Shown piece after piece: positions 45,901 through 54,201 of a stretch of 64,000 bases of DNA (within the stretch, counting starts at the first letter, position 1; the number at the start of each line of letters is the position of its first letter). The notes under the pieces are model-generated. The model searched no databases and was not told where the DNA came from. It saw only the letters and a program-made list of their open reading frames with translations. Location: NCBI GenBank assembly GCA_002428265.1, contig DIUR01000027.1:310001-374000 (forward strand), given 5' to 3'. The DNA is from Bacteriovoracaceae bacterium UBA6153 (GTDB taxonomy: Bacteria > Bdellovibrionota > Bacteriovoracia > Bacteriovoracales > Bacteriovoracaceae). Position numbers and translations under genes: made by a program.

Positions 45901-46113
45901 AGTACTCGCCAAAAGGTGACCATGGTGAGGAAGACCTGTTGCAAACGGAGGCCCATCATAAAAAATATAAGGTTTACCTTTTCTCGTCTGATCTAGAGAT
46001 TTTTTAAAAATGTCCTGCTCTCTCCAAAAGTCGATAATTTTATGTTCGCTTTTGACGAAAGAAAAAGATGTATTCTCCGATTCATTTACTTCGGTATTGT
46101 GATCAGTTGACAC
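42958..46113 (-). CDS. ileS: isoleucyl-tRNA synthetase, eukaryote-like type 2
   Basis: GTG 46113 with AGGAG 8 bases upstream gives 1051 residues. The class I signature HIGH reads HHGH (63-66, in FATGLPHHGHLLA), and KMSKS occurs as GKKMSKSLNNF. The CP1 editing domain is present. Length, the FATGLPHHGH and RFGWDCHGLPVEH stretches, and the absence of a C-terminal bacterial zinc finger match the eukaryote-like bacterial IleRS2, which is usually less sensitive to mupirocin. It charges tRNA-Ile in the cytoplasm. No second ileS is visible in the window. The divergent upstream gene starts 93 bp away. Confidence 0.95.
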   Translation of the reverse strand: MSTDHNTEVNESENTSFSFVKSEHKIIDFWREQDIFKKSLDQTRKGKPYIFYDGPPFATGLPHHGHLLASTLKDIIPRYFTMKGRYVERRFGWDCHGLPVEHQIDKKLGMSAQDAAKKLGVKGYNDECRAIVQQFTGEWEKTITRLGRWVDFRNDYKTMDPEFMESVWWVVSELWKKDHIYQGTKVVPFSTALGTVLSNFEASSNYQDVQDPAVTVLFKVKDQDFHIAAWTTTPWTLPSNLALCMGPEIEYVKIHDTDKDIKFIIARDRVEAYSKKRNYVELSTHTGAELKGLRYEPLFPYFAKDADLGAFVVLNDGYVTTSDGTGIVHIAPAFGEDDNRVMKEAGIGAIQCPVDDAGKFTAEVRDFAGVHVKTADKEIIKKLKDEGKLYDQGVLVHSYPFCPRSNTPLIYKAIPSWYVGVEKIKERLLNSNSQINWTPSHIKDGRFGKWLEGARDWAISRNRIWGTPIPIWINDKTNRRVCIGSIEELYQLTGTRVTDLHKENVDDLTFTQTGEEGVYRRIPEVLDCWFESGSMPYAQLHYPFENKEMFEQGYPAEFIAEGLDQTRGWFYTLTVLSTALFDKPAFKNVIVNGLVMAEDGKKMSKSLNNFTPPESLMETFGADALRLYLINSGLVKGEEQRFVDSGVKDMVRKVLLPWQNSFKFFQTYAEVDGWSPVNNFKTSDNIVDKWLLSNLQTLKKNIAREMEEYHLYNVVPALFTFIEDLTNWYIRLNRARFWGDGLNDDKCAAYSTLYTALRELTISMAPFAPFFSEYVFQELRKMNSSEVESVHLCPYPETQEQLIDSDLEVAVGRMQQIILLGRQKRNQVQIKVKTPLKRLTIVHKDQKLLNEINKLSEYIKTELNVKNIELSTDEGNFIKLYAKANLPVLGKKLGKEMGKYKALIEKLTAAQLAELEDEGSLMIEDIKFFPEEVLIFREAKEGTQAMSNRFISVDMDTNLDQDLIDEGIAREISSGIQKQRKSMDFKVDDRITIAFNGNDKMKAILTNPTHAKYIQDQTLASAIKEVASLSGSVCEINVDDEVVGNFLISKI

Positions 46114-46206
46114 GATGAAGTCTCCTTAGATGCCTTAGATTGATTTCAAGAGGGAATTTTATCATTAAGACGCAAGTTTTGCCAGTGAACTACCGAAAAA
46201 GAAGAT

Positions 46207-47649
46207 ATGAAATCACTGATTCTCAAGGCCTTTTTAATCTTAACGGCCAGCTTCTTTTTTGAAGCTTCGAAGACTTTTGCGCAGACCCCAACCAAGGTCG
46301 AATACCGCGGACAAAAACAAAGTTCTTTTACCTGGGGGAATACTCCGGAGAAGTCCTTTCTTTCATTCAAGAGCTGGAAAGAAGAAAGTGATATTAGAGA
46401 CAAAGTTCCTGACTGGGAAAAGATCATCAGAGAAAGAGACCATAGAGAAATGGTGGGGCGCGTGTATCAATGTAAAGGGGCCTGCCGCGTCGATCGTGGG
46501 GAGAGCTTTTTTAATAGTTCATACCGTTCGGCCCTCTATGAAGGCGACGAAGTTCAGACAGTCGCAGATAGTTATGCCTGGATTTTTTTATTTGATGGAA
46601 CAATGGTGAGACTCTCACCTCAGTCATCCATTACTTTCAATGAACTCAATATTGGAATCAAAGAAAATTTTATCAATGCTCGTATTAATGCCGGAAACGT
46701 TTTATGGCTTTCACGCCAAGAGGCCTTATTTGAAGAGCGAAATCTTCGAGAGACTGATGTTCTCTTTTTTCCCTATTCAGAATATAAATCAATTCCGGTT
46801 ACCGATAAAAAGCCGTATATCGAAGATGATTTATTTGAATTATTAGCTCCTGCCAATACTTACGTTAATCAGTACAAAGCACTGAATGAAAAAATCCTGG
46901 AAAATAATAAACGCACTAAGAATAAGCCAACATATGCCTATTTAGTTATGCCAAATGTAACATTGATGGGGATGTCTCCTAGTGTAGAGATGGTCGTTTT
47001 GCTCGGTGGAAAATCGTATTTTAAAAGGCGCTCTCCTGAGCTTTTAGGCCATCAAAAAAATGAAGATAATGATTTTGATATGCAATTTCAATTGAGAGGA
47101 TTTGAGAATAAAACTCTAAACTCTCTTCAAGAAGATCTATGGTTGTCGGTCGATGAAAAAGGAAGAAATTATTCTGAAGCAGAAGACACTAATTGGCTTG
47201 GAATGGGTGAGTTTATGACAAAAAGAATCCCAAGCATCATGTTGGGAAGAGAGATATTTTTAAATAGATACTCTGAGTTTGCTTTCAGAGAAAAATATGA
47301 TCCTTTGAAACTTGCAAGTATTGATGGTTATCGCCTTTGGGGAAAATTAAAATCTGAGGAAGGTGAGAAAAAAGCAGATTTAGAAGAGCGCTTGGACTTT
47401 TTAAAAGAGTATTTTAGAAGGATTGAAACATCAAATCTTCTGGCCTCTTCGCGCTTTAAAGAGCGTCTTGCCGAGCGAGGAGAGACTGTCGCAGCAACAG
47501 AATATGGAAACTACTTTTTCATCAAGGCCCTCAATATTTATTATAAATATGGTGAAGCCTTGAGCAAAAAATCTGATGACAAAGAAACCGGAGAAGTTTT
47601 AAACTCAACAACAAAAACTCTTTGGAAAAAAATGCATGGAATCAGGTAA
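46207..47649 (+). CDS. exported FecR-domain protein
   Basis: An N-terminal signal peptide (FLILTASFFFEASKTFAQ) precedes a FecR-type beta domain at about residues 100-165 (ALYEGDEVQTVADSYAWIFLFDGTMVRLSPQSSITFNELNI, INAGNVLWLS). Such domains occur in periplasmic signalling and in cell-surface assembly proteins. The remaining about 300 residues are mixed helices without a recognised family. The last 14 bases overlap maf, so they share a transcript. Its start has no strong ribosome binding site. Confidence 0.7.
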   Translation: MKSLILKAFLILTASFFFEASKTFAQTPTKVEYRGQKQSSFTWGNTPEKSFLSFKSWKEESDIRDKVPDWEKIIRERDHREMVGRVYQCKGACRVDRGESFFNSSYRSALYEGDEVQTVADSYAWIFLFDGTMVRLSPQSSITFNELNIGIKENFINARINAGNVLWLSRQEALFEERNLRETDVLFFPYSEYKSIPVTDKKPYIEDDLFELLAPANTYVNQYKALNEKILENNKRTKNKPTYAYLVMPNVTLMGMSPSVEMVVLLGGKSYFKRRSPELLGHQKNEDNDFDMQFQLRGFENKTLNSLQEDLWLSVDEKGRNYSEAEDTNWLGMGEFMTKRIPSIMLGREIFLNRYSEFAFREKYDPLKLASIDGYRLWGKLKSEEGEKKADLEERLDFLKEYFRRIETSNLLASSRFKERLAERGETVAATEYGNYFFIKALNIYYKYGEALSKKSDDKETGEVLNSTTKTLWKKMHGIR

Positions 47650-48253
47650 ATTCACTCTTGTCCTTGGCTCTCAGAGCCCGCGAAGAAAAGAGCTTCTTTC
47701 TTGGCTGAATATCCCTTTTAAAATTTTAACGGCGGATCTGGATGAAGTTTCAGAAGAAACTCAGTCAGAGAAGATTGCGATGGATATCGCTTCTCAAAAA
47801 GCATTTGCTGTTTTAGAGCAGGGAGCAACAATTGAGAGACCCTTTATCATTTCATCAGATACAATTGTTGTTTTAGATAATGTTCTTTATGCAAAACCAA
47901 AAGATACTGAGGACGCTAGAAGAATTTTAACTATTCTTTCGGGAAAAACTCATCAGGTTATCACTGGTGTGAGTTTTTATTTTCTAGATCCCAATACAAA
48001 AAAAATGCGCGAGCATCTCTTTTATGATTCTACAGAAGTGACATTCAGTGAGATCACCAAGGATTTGATGGATAATTACCTGGCGACGGGCGATTCACTC
48101 GATAAAGCGGGAGCGTATGGGATTCAAGGGCCGAGCCTAACCTTCATTTCAAAGGTCAATGGAAGCTATTCCAACGTGGTTGGATTTCCGCTTGATAAAA
48201 TCGTCAGTGAACTAACCATCATCCTTGGAGATGATTGGAAGAAGAGCTTCTAG
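47636..48253 (+). CDS. maf: Maf-family nucleoside triphosphate pyrophosphatase
   Basis: The signature LGSQSPRRKELLSWLNIPF is at the N-terminus. IISSDTIVVLDNVLYAKPKDTEDARRIL and SGKTHQVITGVSF follow, then the conserved SYSNVVGFPL at the C-terminus. These residues bind nucleotide. The enzyme hydrolyses dTTP/UTP or modified bases to prevent their incorporation. Length (205 residues) is normal. The ATG lies 14 bp inside the FecR-domain gene. Confidence 0.92.
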   Translation: MESGKFTLVLGSQSPRRKELLSWLNIPFKILTADLDEVSEETQSEKIAMDIASQKAFAVLEQGATIERPFIISSDTIVVLDNVLYAKPKDTEDARRILTILSGKTHQVITGVSFYFLDPNTKKMREHLFYDSTEVTFSEITKDLMDNYLATGDSLDKAGAYGIQGPSLTFISKVNGSYSNVVGFPLDKIVSELTIILGDDWKKSF

Positions 48254-48450
48254 CCTCTTTTATTTCTAGTAGGCTTGAAACTATCGTTCTTCTTAAAAGA
48301 CTTCGTAGGTCTTAAGCTTAACGTTTTCAAACCAGTAGAAGTTTTATCTGTCGCTTTCGCAGCAGGATTTCTTCCAACACTAGTTGCTTTAGAATAGTTA
48401 GTTTCTTCGATGGTCGTGTGTGTTTTGGTCGTTTGATTGTCAGCTGTCAT
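48250..48450 (-). CDS. small basic protein of unknown function
   Basis: ATG 48450 with AGAGGAAG just upstream gives 66 residues, rich in T, K, S and N, with a basic C-terminus (SLRPTKSFKKNDSFKPTRNKRG). It is probably disordered and could bind nucleic acid. It is convergent with maf, whose stop it overlaps by 4 bp. No family was recognised. Confidence 0.6.
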   Translation of the reverse strand: MTADNQTTKTHTTIEETNYSKATSVGRNPAAKATDKTSTGLKTLSLRPTKSFKKNDSFKPTRNKRG

Positions 48451-48786
48451 TGTCTTCCTCTTTGTTAAAATTGTTAATGTTGAAATCGGTTTCTTGTAAC
48501 CTTTCAACCGTTAACAATCCACGCAAGGAATGTAGGGGGTTCGAAAAGCTACTTACTAGGTAGTGTCGCCAATAGATTCTCCTTTAAGCAAAACCGAGTA
48601 AAGTACTCCCTTATCGGTGATGATTATAAAGTTCTTAAGCTAATTATACTCCTCCTCGATCTATTTTCCTACCCCCCCTGTAATAGGCAAACTTTCCCGG
48701 TTGGGCGAAGTTGTAAACCCTTGATAAATAGGGCATCCTAAGTAGCTAATAGGTTGTTTAATGCCAATAAAACAAGGTGAGCTTGA
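48451..48786. other. 336-bp intergenic region before the TRAP operon
   Basis: No gene is visible. The region contains GAGTA-AAG-TACTC (48596-48608) nested between ACCG and CGGT, a C-rich run (ACCCCCCTG), and GGTTGGGCGAAGTTG. It should hold divergent promoters for the small basic protein and the TRAP operon. I considered a cyclic di-GMP riboswitch but the conserved core is missing. Confidence 0.45.
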
Positions 48787-49767
48787 ATGAATAAGCTGCG
48801 TTTAACCCTTTCTGCGCTCCTCATGAGTGCGACTCTCGTATCGTGTTCTACGATGAATAAAATGGCCGTTGGTGGCTCTAGTGGACTTATTTATAGCGCT
48901 AGTAATGGTGTTTTGAGTGAATCAAATTATGAAATTTTTAAAAGTGGTGTAACAGGAAATCTTCTTTTGATTGAAGGTCTTCTTGCACAATCTCCAGAGA
49001 ATAAAGACCTGCTTGCCACACTTAATAAGGGCTATGCCGGCTACGCATTTGCTGTGAATGAAACACAGATGAATGAAGAAGAGTGGGCCGAGCTAAAAAG
49101 TGAAGATGGAAAAAGACAGGCCCTGTTTAACTACACGAGAGCCATTAATTTCGGTCTTCGTTATTTAAGTATTAAAGGCATTGAGCTTCAAGACATCATG
49201 GGCAGAATGAATGAGTCTCAAGGAATTTTCTTATTATTAGATAAAAAACTTGGTGATAGCAAACGTGATTTAGAAGTTGTCTTATTTACAGCTCAGTCGC
49301 TAGCAGGTGCTATCAATCTTCAAAAAGATAATATTGGAATTGTCTCTCAGTTACCGGCGGCCAAAGGAATGTTTGATTGGGTTTGTACAAAAGATCCATC
49401 AATCAATTATGGCACATGTGATATTTTTTACGGAGCGTATGAAGCGGGTAGACCTCAGATGCTTGGTGGTAATCCAGCCAAAGGAAAAGAAATTTTTCTT
49501 AAGGCAATTGCAAAACATCCTCACAACTGGCTAATCAGAACAAGCTACATGCAGTTTTATCTTATTCCACAAAATGATGAAGAAGGTTTTAAAGAGCAGA
49601 TGCTGGCACTTAAAATCTTTCACGAAGAATTTAATAAATTTTACATCTACGACAATCAAGTAAAGATTGAACTTCCATGGATGAGAGAAGAGGAATTACG
49701 TTTTTACCAAACACTTTCTCTTAAACGTTATGAACTGATTAACCGCTTTCAAAAGCAATTTTTTTAA
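48787..49767 (+). CDS. TRAP transporter-associated TPR lipoprotein (TatT family)
   Basis: The lipobox TLVSC places Cys20 as the lipidated residue. The rest is all-helical, with TPR-like repeats (KDLLATLNKGYAGYAF, ALFNYTRAINFGLRYL, GNPAKGKEIFLKAIAKHPHNWLIRTSYMQFYLIPQ), as in the T-component family known from Treponema TatT. Its gene stands immediately upstream of the DctP-like gene, as in the treponemal tatT-tatP pair. In that system the trimer is thought to assist capture of hydrophobic ligands. AAGGTGA precedes ATG. It heads the operon. Confidence 0.85.
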   Translation: MNKLRLTLSALLMSATLVSCSTMNKMAVGGSSGLIYSASNGVLSESNYEIFKSGVTGNLLLIEGLLAQSPENKDLLATLNKGYAGYAFAVNETQMNEEEWAELKSEDGKRQALFNYTRAINFGLRYLSIKGIELQDIMGRMNESQGIFLLLDKKLGDSKRDLEVVLFTAQSLAGAINLQKDNIGIVSQLPAAKGMFDWVCTKDPSINYGTCDIFYGAYEAGRPQMLGGNPAKGKEIFLKAIAKHPHNWLIRTSYMQFYLIPQNDEEGFKEQMLALKIFHEEFNKFYIYDNQVKIELPWMREEELRFYQTLSLKRYELINRFQKQFF

Positions 49768-49791
49768 TAGGCAAAGAAAAGGAATATTAAC

Positions 49792-50778
49792 ATGAAAACA
49801 GTTTTAAACTCTCTGGCCCTCACGCTGGCTCTTGTGACATCTATGAATGTGTTTGCTGCTCCCATTAAAGTTGGAGTTCTTGCTCCAGAAGGGACGGGAT
49901 GGGCAAAAAACATCAAAAAAATGACGACAGAAATTAAAGAAGCAACTAAAGGCAATGTTGAAATAAAAGTTTATTACGGTGGCTCTCAAGGTGATGAACA
50001 GGACGTTTTAAGAAAAATCAGAATTGGCCAACTCCATGGTGGAATTTTCACTGGTAAGACTTTAGGAGAAATCAACGGAGATGTTAGAGTTGTTGAAATT
50101 CCTTTCACATTTAATCACAATCGTGAAAAAGCCTTGAAGACTCTTCAAGCTATGGCGCCTTATTTTGATCAAAAATATGAGCAGAACAAATTTAAAAACC
50201 TTGCGACTTTTGAAATCGGGCAGGTTTATTTTGTTACTCAAAAGAAAGTTCAGGATTTAAATGCAATCAAATCATTGAAGATCTGGTCTTGGGATGGAGA
50301 TCCGATTGTATCAACAATGTTTGAATCAATGAATCTGATTGGAGTTCCTCTTGCTCTTCCAGATGTTCTTTCTTCATTAACGACAGGAGTGGTTGAAGCT
50401 GCCTATGCTCCTGCGATTGGAATTATTGCCCTTCAATGGAACTCAAAAATTAAATACATGGTTGATTTTCCAATTTCATACTCAATCGGAGCTTTTGTTA
50501 TTACAAGTACTGCTTGGTCTAAAGTAAGTCCAGCTGATCAAAAAATTGTTCAGGAGATTGCTAAAAAATATGAAGGTCTTATCAATGCTGGAAATGCAAA
50601 AGATAACGACGATGCGCTTGCTGCAATGAAATCTCAAAAAATTGAGTTCGTAAAATTCAGTGACGCTGAAATTAAAGTTGCTCAAGGTTATAGAGCAGCA
50701 ATGGTCAAAAAATTAACTGGTAAATTATTTTCTGCTGAAGCTCTGAAAAAACTAGATGCTGAATTGGCAAAAAAATAA
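49792..50778 (+). CDS. TRAP transporter substrate-binding protein (DctP/TatP type)
   Basis: A signal peptide (LNSLALTLALVTSMNVFA) precedes a 300-residue DctP-family receptor: IKVGVLAPEGTGWAKNIKKM, YGGSQGDEQDVLRKIRIGQLHGG, VVEIPFTFNH, then IWSWDGDPIVSTMFES and LPDVLSSLTTGVVEA. The conserved ligand-contact Arg of C4-dicarboxylate receptors is not evident, so the substrate is likely different. It delivers substrate in the periplasm to the DctQ/DctM permease. AAGGA is 8 bases before ATG; the gap to tatT is 24 bp. Confidence 0.88.
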   Translation: MKTVLNSLALTLALVTSMNVFAAPIKVGVLAPEGTGWAKNIKKMTTEIKEATKGNVEIKVYYGGSQGDEQDVLRKIRIGQLHGGIFTGKTLGEINGDVRVVEIPFTFNHNREKALKTLQAMAPYFDQKYEQNKFKNLATFEIGQVYFVTQKKVQDLNAIKSLKIWSWDGDPIVSTMFESMNLIGVPLALPDVLSSLTTGVVEAAYAPAIGIIALQWNSKIKYMVDFPISYSIGAFVITSTAWSKVSPADQKIVQEIAKKYEGLINAGNAKDNDDALAAMKSQKIEFVKFSDAEIKVAQGYRAAMVKKLTGKLFSAEALKKLDAELAKK

Positions 50779-50790
50779 GGACAACTTCGT

Positions 50791-51294
50791 ATGCTCGATA
50801 TAATTAAAAAACTTGATACGGGATTGGAAAAACTTGTTACATACTTGCTAGTGTTCAGTGTGCTCGCCATGCTCTCACTTAGTTCATTCAGTATTGTGAT
50901 TAGATGGTTTCAGCATAATATTACATGGATTGATCCATTCGTTCGTCACCTCGTTTTCTTCAGTGCTTTTCTTGGTGGAATCATTGCGACAGGGCAGGGG
51001 ACACATATCGGAATCGATATTCTTGGAAAGTTTGTTGAAAGCAAAGGCTGGCATGGTCTAAGAGTTGTGATTACCAAAATCGTTTATATCGCTTCTATGG
51101 TCGTTCTTGTCTGGCTGATTAAATCGGGAATTGATTTCACAAGAGTTGAAATGGAGTTCTCCAAAGAAGAGTTCTGGGGCATTCAAAGTGGATACCTGGT
51201 CATGCTTATTCCAATAGGGTTGGGACTGCTTTTATTAAGATTCTTTTTTGTTTTTCTTTTGAGTTTTAAGGAAAAAGAAGGAGCTAAGGTATGA
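50791..51294 (+). CDS. dctQ: TRAP transporter small permease (DctQ)
   Basis: This 167-residue protein has four membrane segments: LLVFSVLAMLSLSSFSIVI, LVFFSAFLGGIIATGQGTH, KIVYIASMVVLVWLI, and SGYLVMLIPIGLGLLLL. FVRHLVFFSAFLGGIIATGQGTHIGID is the family signature. It pairs with DctM in the inner membrane. The gene starts 13 bp after DctP and its stop overlaps the dctM start (ATGA). Confidence 0.9.
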   Translation: MLDIIKKLDTGLEKLVTYLLVFSVLAMLSLSSFSIVIRWFQHNITWIDPFVRHLVFFSAFLGGIIATGQGTHIGIDILGKFVESKGWHGLRVVITKIVYIASMVVLVWLIKSGIDFTRVEMEFSKEEFWGIQSGYLVMLIPIGLGLLLLRFFFVFLLSFKEKEGAKV

Positions 51295-52559
51295 GTGGTA
51301 CATTCGCTGCCGCGGGAATATTTTTTCTCGCTATTTTAGGAGTTCCGCTTTTTATTATTATGTCTCTTGCGGCCCTTGTTGCTTTTACTTTTTCGGGAGT
51401 AGAGGTTTCCGCAGTCGCTCAAGAAATTTATAGACTATCTTCTGCTCCAACTTTAATGACGATTCCTCTTTTTACTTTTGCCGGTTATTTAATGGCAGAG
51501 AGTAAATCACCTCAAAGACTACTTAAACTTGCTGAAACAGGTTTAGGATGGCTTCCCGGGGGAATCTCGATTGTTGCCTTGGTCGTATGTGCTTTTTTTA
51601 CGGCCTTTACAGGCGCTTCTGGTGTAACGATTATCGCTCTTGGTGGTCTGATTTATCCAATTCTTATTAAAGATGGATACAGCGAAAAATACACTCTTGG
51701 AATGGTGACGGCATCGGGATCTCTTGGATTATTATTTCCTCCTTCTCTTCCGATTATTTTATATGGACTAGTCGCTAAAGTTGATATCGATAAATTATTT
51801 AAGGCTGGACTTGTTCCTGGTCTGGTGATCATGATCATTCTCTCAGGTTGGGCCGTATATAATAGTCCTAAAGATGTAGCGGCAGTCAAAAAGAAATTCG
51901 TTGCGCAGGATTTTATTGCAGCTCTTAGAGAGGCCTGGCTTGAAGCTCTTCTTCCTGTGGCCGTCCTTGTCGGTATTTATGGTGGATTTGTAACAGTGAC
52001 TGAAGCTGCGGCCTTTACAGCGTTATATGTTTTTGTGATTGAAGTCTTTATTTACAAAGACCTGAGTTTTTCTAAAGACGTTCCAAGAGTCATTGTTGAT
52101 TCTATGAGTTTGGTTGGTGGGATTCTTTTAATTCTTTGCTGCGCTTTAGGATTCACCAATTTTTTAGTAGACGAAGAAATTCCATTAAAGATCTTTGCCA
52201 TCATGAAAGAGCTTTTGCATGACAAATACAGCTTCCTTTTATTCTTAAATATCTTCCTACTTATCGTTGGATGTTTAATGGATATCTTCAGCGCTATCAT
52301 TGTTGTTGTTCCATTAATTATTCCTATTGCAAATGATTTCGGAGTGGATCCTGTCCACCTTGCGATGATTTTCCTAGCGAACCTGGAAATCGGATATCTT
52401 ACTCCTCCAGTGGGAATAAACTTATTCATATCAAGTTTTAGATTTAACAAGCCGATCACCCAACTCTATCGTGCCTCAGTTCCATTTTTATTACTTTTAA
52501 TCGTAGCACTACTTATAATTACTTATGTGCCTGCGCTGAGTTTATTCTGGTTTCAATAA
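51291..52559 (+). CDS. dctM: TRAP transporter large permease (DctM)
   Basis: This 422-residue membrane protein has about 12 hydrophobic segments. Family hallmarks are TLMTIPLFTFAGYLMAES, FTAFTGASGVTIIALGGLIYPIL, GSLGLLFPPSLPIILYG, and LEIGYLTPPVGINLFI. It drives substrate import with the sodium gradient in characterised TRAP systems. Its stop TAATG shares one base with the start of the next gene. Confidence 0.93.
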   Translation: MSGTFAAAGIFFLAILGVPLFIIMSLAALVAFTFSGVEVSAVAQEIYRLSSAPTLMTIPLFTFAGYLMAESKSPQRLLKLAETGLGWLPGGISIVALVVCAFFTAFTGASGVTIIALGGLIYPILIKDGYSEKYTLGMVTASGSLGLLFPPSLPIILYGLVAKVDIDKLFKAGLVPGLVIMIILSGWAVYNSPKDVAAVKKKFVAQDFIAALREAWLEALLPVAVLVGIYGGFVTVTEAAAFTALYVFVIEVFIYKDLSFSKDVPRVIVDSMSLVGGILLILCCALGFTNFLVDEEIPLKIFAIMKELLHDKYSFLLFLNIFLLIVGCLMDIFSAIIVVVPLIIPIANDFGVDPVHLAMIFLANLEIGYLTPPVGINLFISSFRFNKPITQLYRASVPFLLLLIVALLIITYVPALSLFWFQ

Positions 52560-54148
52560 TGATTAATAAGCCTCTACTCTCAATTTTCACTCTTGCCCTG
52601 GTTACACTTACAAGTGTGCCGGGGAGAGCTGAAAATGTTTCCATGAATGATTACTATCGCAACGTCTTCATGGGTGAAAAGAAAACTAAGAATTACTCAG
52701 GCCCTCTTGATCCAAGAAGTGTCTTCAATGATTCGCAAGGAAATCTGGTATTACTCGATGATATTTTTGAGAGAACATATCTGGATCAACAGATTCAGGA
52801 GTCTCCATTTGAACTGCATCAGTACTGGTTTAATGAAGTCGTTGAAAAATCAGCATGCCCAGACATTGTTCTTACTGAGAATCTCGACTACATCAGATAC
52901 CTTTATCGACTTGTGACTATGAGCTACCTTTTTGAAGGAGTTAAGCTCAATAATAAAATGTCATCAGAGCTTGGCGGTAAAAATACCTGTTCGATGAATT
53001 TTAAAGATGTCTTTGGAGACTGCTCTCCAAAGAGCAGCGATATGAAAAAATTCCATGAAAGAGTTTATGGAAAGTTTGTTAATGAATACGAAAAAATTAA
53101 AATAGCCTCACTTTCAAAAAAAGAAACGGCTGCATGGTTGGAAGACTTTCATTCATCAACATCTCTTACAACTGATCCAATGTTTGCGAGACTTCATGAG
53201 TGGTGTATCGCCAATAAAAAGAATTGCCGTAATTTAAATATAGAAGAAATTAAGGGCGCTCTGGCAGGATTTTGTTCAAGCGACGTCAAGACCATTAAGA
53301 ATCTTTGCTCTGAAAATGATAGTATTTACGGCCTCTCAGGAATTAGCATTCCTACCGAGTTAATTAAATCTTCAAATGCCTTCAACCTGATCAATCAGAC
53401 GGGAATGGGAGAAGAGTGTTTAAGAAGATATGGAAAAGTCTTTCATTCAAAAGAAATTGGTTATCCACTTCTTGCAAAACAGTACCCGCTTATTTACTCA
53501 TACCTGTTAAAAAATAATAACCGTTATCTTCAAGGTGAATTGTTTTTACCAGGAGCTCTTAAAGAGTTCGATATGAAAGGGCTCTCAGACTTTCTGAGTG
53601 CACTTAAGCCACCTAAGGTTGAGCCTGAAGTTGTCATTGTAAAGCCGAAACCCAAGCCTAAACCAAAACCAGTTGTTGTTGTGGCAGCTCCTGTGGTTGA
53701 AGAGAAAAAAGTAGAAGCTCCACCAGCTCCAGTTGAGCCACCTAGGCCATATGTCTCAGAGTTTGAAAAAGGTGTGTCAGCTATTGTTGAGCATAATGCG
53801 AGTTCTGCTATTTTGAATATGGAAGTCTTTAGAGATGATTTTGAGTTTACCTCAGAGATGATTGCGGAGCTCTCAGGGCCTATTAAAAAGTTTCAGACCA
53901 GGGCAGCTCTAAACGATATGAAGTCTTACGATTTATTAGGTTCACCTGAGGCACCTGTTGGACTAGTTTTTTTGAAGTATCTGATTGATACAGAAAATCA
54001 TCAAGGCCTTTATAATATCGTGACAGTTATCGGTGAGAAGTTTTACGTCATCAATGATATTGAAAAGAAGAATGTTTCACACTATATGCAACTAAAGAAC
54101 GATGCATCTACAAAAAATCAATGGCAGATTATTCTGCTCAAAAAATAA
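52559..54148 (+). CDS. exported protein of unknown function linked to the TRAP operon
   Basis: A signal peptide (LLSIFTLALVTLTSVPGRAE) precedes a 300-residue domain with about ten cysteines (SACPD, NTCSMN, DCSPKS, EWCIANKKNC, GFCSSD, NLCSEND, EECLRRY). A P/K/V/E-rich linker (KPKPKPKPKPVVVV, then VEAPPAPVEPPRP) leads to a C-terminal domain of 130 residues with GLYNIVTVIGEKFYVIND. No family was recognised. It shares one base with the DctM stop, so it is translated with the TRAP permease and probably functions with it. Confidence 0.65.
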   Translation: MINKPLLSIFTLALVTLTSVPGRAENVSMNDYYRNVFMGEKKTKNYSGPLDPRSVFNDSQGNLVLLDDIFERTYLDQQIQESPFELHQYWFNEVVEKSACPDIVLTENLDYIRYLYRLVTMSYLFEGVKLNNKMSSELGGKNTCSMNFKDVFGDCSPKSSDMKKFHERVYGKFVNEYEKIKIASLSKKETAAWLEDFHSSTSLTTDPMFARLHEWCIANKKNCRNLNIEEIKGALAGFCSSDVKTIKNLCSENDSIYGLSGISIPTELIKSSNAFNLINQTGMGEECLRRYGKVFHSKEIGYPLLAKQYPLIYSYLLKNNNRYLQGELFLPGALKEFDMKGLSDFLSALKPPKVEPEVVIVKPKPKPKPKPVVVVAAPVVEEKKVEAPPAPVEPPRPYVSEFEKGVSAIVEHNASSAILNMEVFRDDFEFTSEMIAELSGPIKKFQTRAALNDMKSYDLLGSPEAPVGLVFLKYLIDTENHQGLYNIVTVIGEKFYVINDIEKKNVSHYMQLKNDASTKNQWQIILLKK

Positions 54149-54149
54149 A

Positions 54150-54174
54150 AAACCCGGAAGAACTCCGGGTTTTG
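54150..54174. terminator. bidirectional intrinsic terminator
   Basis: AACCCGG-AAGAACT-CCGGGTT lies just after the plus-strand stop. On the minus strand it is followed by a long T-rich run and serves the lipoprotein gene ending at 54202. Confidence 0.85.
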
Positions 54175-54201
54175 AATAGAATAGATTTTTTTATTTTAAA
54201 A

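Noticed and set aside
48520..48560. GGGGGTTCGAAAAG resembling a tRNA T arm
   Set aside because: No acceptor, D or anticodon stems can be drawn around it.
48661..48740. Possible cyclic di-GMP riboswitch (GGCAAAC...GGGCGAAG)
   Set aside because: The conserved ACGCAAAGCC core and the second stem of the GEMM-I motif are absent.
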